7,093 bases of DNA from Clostridiales bacterium (lineage in GTDB: Bacteria; Bacillota; Clostridia; Oscillospirales; Oscillospiraceae): the NCBI GenBank assembly GCA_020861055.1, contig JAJBTD010000173.1, positions 1 to 7,093 on the forward strand, given 5' to 3'. Below are positions 1 through 4,200 of the stretch, piece by piece; within the stretch, counting starts at the first letter, position 1, and each line of letters opens with the position of its first letter. The notes under the pieces were generated by a model that saw nothing but the letters and a program-made list of their open reading frames with translations, did not search any database and was not told the origin of the DNA. Both the position numbers and the translations under genes were made by a program.

Positions 1-670
1 GCAGGTAATTCTGTCCGATCTGGCTCTGCTCCCGGTTGCCGAAGGTGGCAAAGGGGATGGGCGCAAGGCTGACCATGAGGTAGATCTCCACCATACGCCC
101 GTAGACGATGACGAAAATGACCACAGACAGGGCGGACATGGTGAACTGGATGATAAAAGACTGTAAAAACAGCCCCAGCAACGGCCCCAAGTCCATCTCC
201 AGCAGCGTGGCCTCCAGCGTCTCAAGCATTTCAGCGTCCACGGCGGTGCTTTCTGAGATTAGGCTCCCGCTGGAATTGATAACACTCTGCGCCACGTCGA
301 ACACTGCCATTGTGATGTTGAAACAGTTGGTAATCAACGTCACCGCCACAAAGGTTTTGAATATCCATTTGAAGAATATCCACGTCTCAAAGTTGGCCAG
401 ATTGTTGTGTTCTATGAGGAGCTGGATCAGTTCCCAGCAGCAGATAAATGTGAGGATAATGCCGGCTATCGGCATAATAACTGATTCTGATAGGTTTTGA
501 ATGAGGGAGAAGACTCCCGGCGAGAAGCTCGCCGGGGTCGTCCCCACATCCGAGGCAATCGAGCCGACCTGTGTGTTCACCGAATCAAATAGCCCTGTCA
601 GATTATCCATGATAGCACCCACCAGCAGCTCCTTCAGCCATTGAGTGATTTGCTCAAGAATTGCGTTCAA
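1..670 (-). CDS. TrbL/VirB6-like conjugal transfer membrane protein, CD1112-type (3' partial)
   Basis: Inner-membrane channel component of a type IV secretion system for conjugation. From TTG 670 the frame is open for 223 codons to the left edge. It begins MNAILEQITQWLKELLVGAI, a start I recognise from the VirB6-like CD1112 family of Tn1549/CTn-type elements. Hydrophobic segments lie at about residues 62-85 (VIMPIAGIILTFICCWELI), 98-124, 166-190 and 194-210. Between the second and third is a more polar stretch (about 133-160) with SSGSLISESTAVDAEMLE. The terminal GRMVEIYLMVSLAPIPFATF motif is typical of the TrbL core. It follows Maff2 by 77 bases, with its own strong ribosome site, in the same transcript direction. 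The remaining C-terminal part and the usual VirB4-type ATPase would lie beyond the left edge. Confidence 0.9.
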   Translation of the reverse strand, partial: MNAILEQITQWLKELLVGAIMDNLTGLFDSVNTQVGSIASDVGTTPASFSPGVFSLIQNLSESVIMPIAGIILTFICCWELIQLLIEHNNLANFETWIFFKWIFKTFVAVTLITNCFNITMAVFDVAQSVINSSGSLISESTAVDAEMLETLEATLLEMDLGPLLGLFLQSFIIQFTMSALSVVIFVIVYGRMVEIYLMVSLAPIPFATFGNREQSQIGQNYL

Positions 671-678
671 ATAGGACT

Positions 679-688
679 ACCTCCTTTT
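679..688 (-). promoter_or_regulatory. Shine-Dalgarno site that fixes the TTG start of the TrbL-like gene
   Basis: Minus-strand aaaaggaggt lies 8 bases before TTG at 670. No ATG is nearby in that frame until codon 21 (MDNL), which lacks such a site and would remove a family-typical N-terminus. The site therefore supports initiation at the rare TTG codon. Confidence 0.8.
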
Positions 689-691
689 GGA

Positions 692-728
692 GACGGCCAC
701 GGGCGCTTGAACCACACCCGTGACCGCC
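692..728 (-). promoter_or_regulatory. Intercistronic hairpin between Maff2 and TrbL-like genes
   Basis: Arms 692-705 and 715-728 pair over 14 bp, including three G-U pairs in the minus-strand transcript, with a 9-base loop. It starts 19 bases after the Maff2 stop and ends a few bases before the TrbL Shine-Dalgarno site. No T-run follows, so it is not a classic terminator. It could protect the Maff2 message 3' end and let it accumulate above the downstream gene (inference). Confidence 0.45.
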
Positions 729-747
729 AGTGATACAGTGTGACAGA

Positions 748-963
748 TCAGCCGAACAGACCGGAGAGCAGAGGAACGAGGGTAGTGCCGATGAGGGCGA
801 CACCGCCGCCCGCCATAAGCTGCTTCATTCCCTGGGACTTCGCGCCGGGGTTGTCGTTGCCGTAACCTTCCAGCAGGTTGATGGCACCCCAGATGCCCAG
901 GCCAGCGCCGAGGGCAATCACGAGGGTCTGGAGAACAGTAACCGCAGAATTGAAGAAATCCAT
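748..963 (-). CDS. Maff2-family small membrane protein of the conjugation module
   Basis: A 71-residue hydrophobic protein that I recognise as the Maff2 type found in Tn1549/CTn-like conjugative elements. Two membrane segments are visible: about residues 7-31, and about 50-70 after the conserved-looking loop EGYGNDNPGAKSQGMKQLM. By size, two-helix shape and place just before the VirB6/TrbL-like gene, it may act as a VirB2/TrbC-like pilin or channel subunit in the type IV secretion complex; that role is inferred. The start ATG 963 is supported by an in-frame TGA two codons upstream and by the family-like start MDFFNSAVTVLQTLV. No clear Shine-Dalgarno precedes it, which suggests coupling to the upstream ORF or leader-dependent initiation. 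Confidence 0.9.
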   Translation of the reverse strand: MDFFNSAVTVLQTLVIALGAGLGIWGAINLLEGYGNDNPGAKSQGMKQLMAGGGVALIGTTLVPLLSGLFG

Positions 964-966
964 AAA

Positions 967-1110
967 TCATAAATCGGAAACCGGAGTTGTTTCAGTGAAT
1001 CGTTGTGTACAGGAATCAGGAAAGCAAGCCCCAGTGTTCGAGGCCCAAATCCGGTCTCCACTCCTTTCCATTTTAATTTTTTGATACGCTTTCTGTTTCC
1101 TGTGTGTCAT
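967..1110 (-). CDS. Possible 47-residue ORF coupled to the leader ORF and to Maff2
   Basis: The frame starts at ATG 1110 within the ATGA overlap of the preceding 9-codon ORF and ends with TGA at 967-969. It is in the same frame as Maff2, separated from its ATG only by TGA and TTT. The start is basic (MTHRKQKAYQKIKMERSGDR), followed by IWASNTGACFPDSC; no membrane segment or known domain is seen. It has no Shine-Dalgarno site of its own, so it would depend on coupling. It may be a real small protein, a passive relay ORF, or chance reading of a conserved non-coding leader. I do not recognise it. Confidence 0.25.
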   Translation of the reverse strand: MTHRKQKAYQKIKMERSGDRIWASNTGACFPDSCTQRFTETTPVSDL

Positions 1111-1136
1111 GGAGTGGGACTGCGAATCCGCTTCAT
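1107..1136 (-). CDS. Possible 9-residue leader ORF (MKRIRSPTP)
   Basis: An ATG at 1136 lies five bases after a near-ideal Shine-Dalgarno site (ggaggaggtgg, 1141-1151), the only strong one in the gap between the adhesin and Maff2. The frame stops after nine codons at 1107-1109. Its stop overlaps the next ATG as ATGA (1110-1107). This is either a leader peptide that brings ribosomes into the Maff2 region by coupling, or the decayed start of a former gene. There is no homology evidence; the call rests on the ribosome site and the overlap. Confidence 0.35.
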   Translation of the reverse strand: MKRIRSPTP

Positions 1137-1140
1137 AAAG

Positions 1141-1151
1141 CCACCTCCTCC
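1141..1151 (-). promoter_or_regulatory. Strong Shine-Dalgarno site with no annotated large gene
   Basis: Minus-strand ggaggaggtgg, spaced ctttATG from the 9-codon ORF, is a much better ribosome site than anything before the Maff2 start. A weak 5-bp inverted repeat (arms 1154-1158 and 1165-1169) lies just upstream of it in transcript order and could mask or present the site. Confidence 0.5.
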
Positions 1152-1176
1152 AAAGCAGAGTAGCCTGCTCCTAACA

Positions 1177-1216
1177 GAACAAGCGCTGTGCCTTTTTACA
1201 GACACAGCGCTCGTTC
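1177..1216 (-). terminator. Strong stem-loop after the adhesin gene, possible terminator
   Basis: Arms at 1177-1190 and 1203-1216 pair over 14 bp with one G-U, around a 12-base loop (1191-1202). The hairpin sits 20 bases past the adhesin stop. The minus-strand sequence after the stem (cttgttctgttag) is only moderately T-rich, so full rho-independent termination is doubtful. It may instead be a partial terminator or an mRNA-end stabiliser separating adhesin from transfer-gene expression. Confidence 0.5.
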
Positions 1217-1235
1217 AGTGGGTGTTATTCTTTTG

Positions 1236-4200
1236 TCAGTCCTGGTTCTTTTTCCTGCGATGGACAGCCAGAACAGCCCAGCAGCCCATACCGGCGAGAG
1301 AGGCCAGAAGCAAGCTCAGCCAGAGTGCCACGTTACTGTTATCGCCCGTCTTGGGGACAGAGGGGGTGGATACCGTCGAATCGGTTTCATCCACCATTGT
1401 CACACACTGCACCTTGCCGGTATCCAGAACCTCAAATGTCACATCTTCCGCAACAAGGTATCCGTCCGGCGCAGTTTCCTCCCGCAGCGTGTAGGTGCCG
1501 ATGGGGAGCATCTCGATATAATGAGGCTTATTTGTGGATGTCCAGCTTTCCACCACATTGCCGTCGGCATCGTAAATGGTCAGCTTTGCCCCAGGCAGCT
1601 CATTCCCGGCAATATCCTGTTTCGAGATTTTCACCTTTGTCACATCGTCCTCCATGACAACGTGCTGAACCTCAGCCGTATTCTCAATGGTGAAGTCAAT
1701 GCTCTCTGCGGTGGCGTACCCGTCTGCGGGCTTGGTTTCGATCAGCGTGTAGGTCTTGCCAACCACCAGGTTCTGAATGGTGTGCGCCTTAGTTGTGGAA
1801 ACCCACTCATCGACAACAGCTCCGGTTTCATCCACCACTCTCAGATGCGCTCCGGGCAGTTCCTCGCCGGTGGTCAAATCGGTCTTGGTGATCTCCACAG
1901 TCGTCACATCGTCCTCCATGACAACGTGCTGAACCTCAGCCGTATTCTCAATGGTGAAGTCAATGCTCTCTGCGGTGGCGTACCCGTCTGCGGGCTTGGT
2001 TTCGATCAGCGTGTAGGTCTTGCCAACCACCAGCTCCTTGATGATATGCGCCTCAGTTGTGGAGACCCATTCATCGACAACGGCTCCGGTCTCATCCACC
2101 ACTTTCAGATGCGCCCCAGGCAGTTCCTCGCCAGTGGTCAGGTCGGTCTTGGTGATTTCAACAGTCGTCGGCTCGTTCTCAAAGGCCAGCTCAACGGTCT
2201 GCTCGGCCACGTCCTCGCCCTGCCAGGTGACGGTGAAGGACTGGCTTTCGTCAGTGGTGACAAATCCGTCCGGCGCATACAACTCCTTCACATAGTAGGC
2301 CCCGTCCAGAGGCAGGTCTGCCGTGAAGTCAATAGCTCCGTTCTCGTCAGTCACTCTCAGTTCAATGATTTCGTCCGCCTCGATCAAGACGGTGCCGGAC
2401 GCAGACACAATATCCTCCGCAGCATACAGCCCGAAAATCGCGCCTTGCAGCGTTCTCCCAGTGTCCTTTTCGGTCTTTACCACATGGACAGAGGCCTTCT
2501 GCCGGTCATTCTGCCAGGCTTCGTCATAGACCACGACAGCCATATCCTGATCCTGATAGCGCAGATCCACATAGCGAATCTCATCGTCCAGAACATAGCC
2601 GTTTACTGTGCTGATTTCCTTCACATAGTACTGACCGAGGGGAAGCCCTTCCAGCTTGGCGATGCCGTACTCATTCGTGGTGATGGTTGCCACCAGCTCA
2701 TCGGCCTTGTAGTAATCCTCACTGACGCCGTCCGCCGCCTTGATGTCCTCAGCAGCGTAGACCTCGAAGGTCACATCCGTCAGGTTGCCGGTGACATAGT
2801 TGAAAATATGCTCCACAATGCCTTTCACCACATTGACCAGGGTCACACTGTCCAGGAACTCCCCCTTCTTGTTGATAATCAGCGAAGCAGTCGGCACGTC
2901 GTCCTGCATCTCCACCGGCTGAACCTCAGCGGTATCCTCTACGGTGAAGGTGATTTCCGTCGCTTTCAAATACCCATAGGGTGCGATCTCCTCGTGGAGC
3001 GTGTAAGTCTCGCCCACCACAAGGTACTGGATCACATGGGCTTCGCCCGCCACGGACACCCAACTGTCCACCACAGTGCCGTTGCTGTCCGTCACATAGA
3101 GAGAAGCGCCAGACAGCTCCACGCCGGTGATCAGGTCGGACTTGGTGATTTCAACAGTCGTCGGCTCGTTCTTCTTCACAGCGGTCAGCTTGACTACTTC
3201 CACGTCCTGCCCCCGATAAGAGGCGTCAAAGGTCAGCACTTCATCCGAGGAGGCAAAACCGGCAGGAGCCGAAATCTCTTTCACATAATACTGACCCAGC
3301 GGCAGGTCGAGGGTGCAAACCGCAAGGCCGTCCTCGCTGCTGGTCATCTCCTGGAGCAGCGTGTCCGCAGGGACGATGACTTCGCCGTTCGCGGTAATAT
3401 TTTCAGCACTGTAAATGCCAAATACCGCACCAGAAACAACAGCTCCCGTCTGTGCGTCCTGCTTCTCTACCGCAAGGGAGACCTTCTGCCGTTCGTTGGA
3501 GAAGGTCAGCGTCTCAGCTACCACCGCCGTATCCTGTCCGGCATAGGTGAACTCCACTTCCTGAGAAACGGAGTTCAGCGTGTAGCCATAGGGTGCGGTC
3601 ACTTCCTGCACCTCATAGGTGCCCAGGGGAAGGTCAGACGCAACGGCCTTGCCGTCCGCGTCGGTTGTCACCGTCGCCACCAGTGCGCCTTTGGCGTACA
3701 CTAGGTTTCGGTTGCCGTTGGCGTCCGTCTGGAAGTCGGAAGTGTAAATGTCCTCTGCCGCATACACTTCAAAGGTCGCGCCCTCCAGGGTGGTCTCCTC
3801 ATAGAGAAAGTCCCCATTGTAGTCCACCAGCGTTTCGCCGCTCTTAACGATGGTCAGCTCACCCTTTACCGGGTGATTCTCGCACACTACCTCGATAATC
3901 ACGTCCCCGCTGACGGAATCCGTGAGATAGGCCGTGTTGGTGTCAACGCAGACCTCCACATAGCCGGTGTTACGGGTGTAGCCGTAGGGCGCAGTCACTT
4001 CCTCAATGCGGTAGGTGCCTGGCGTGAGTGCGTTAGGCAGGATGAGATAGCCCTGCTCATCGGTAAAGTAGGAGGTGTGGACGGTGGTGGTCGGGTAAGT
4101 CGTCACCTGTTCCACATAGCAATTATTCTCCAGGTCATACACCTTGAACTCGGTGTTGGCCTGCAAAACGGCCTGCTTCGTCTCATCGTCCTTCTTGATG

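Larger units (their letters stand above)
964..1235. other. Intergenic leader region between adhesin and Maff2
   Basis: This region of 272 bases holds the stem-loop at 1177-1216, the strong Shine-Dalgarno at 1141-1151, two overlapping small ORFs, and a short GC-rich inverted repeat (minus-strand gcctc-gaacact-ggggc) at about 1034-1050. I found no convincing sigma-A promoter pair on either strand. Transcription of the transfer genes may come through from upstream, or from a promoter I cannot identify. Confidence 0.5.

Noticed and set aside
108..500. Plus-strand ORF of 130 codons
   Set aside because: It is antisense to the TrbL-like gene, whose minus-strand protein is recognisable and has a strong ribosome site.
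512..540. Apparent frameshift in the TrbL-like gene near the GC palindrome
   Set aside because: Careful recounting showed that TTG 670 and the downstream VFSLIQNLSESV segment are in the same frame (156 bases, 52 codons apart), so the gene is intact here.
677..972. Overlapping ORFs on both strands around Maff2 (minus 677-970, plus 730-972 and 878-1084)
   Set aside because: They are alternative frames of the Maff2 gene and its leader. Only the 748-963 frame gives a recognised two-helix membrane protein.
1136..1235. Possible sigma-A promoter upstream of the small ORFs (ttgttc near 1175-1180)
   Set aside because: No -10 element resembling tataat occurs at 16-18 bases, so I could not support a promoter.
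1188..3704. Plus-strand ORF of 838 codons opposite the adhesin, with further ones at 3873-4355, 4806-5429 and 5553-6059
   Set aside because: All lie in the same register, codon-aligned with the adhesin. They stay open because the adhesin rarely uses TTA, CTA and TCA codons. The translations are His/Arg/Val-rich with no domain sense and no ribosome site, so they are antisense shadows.
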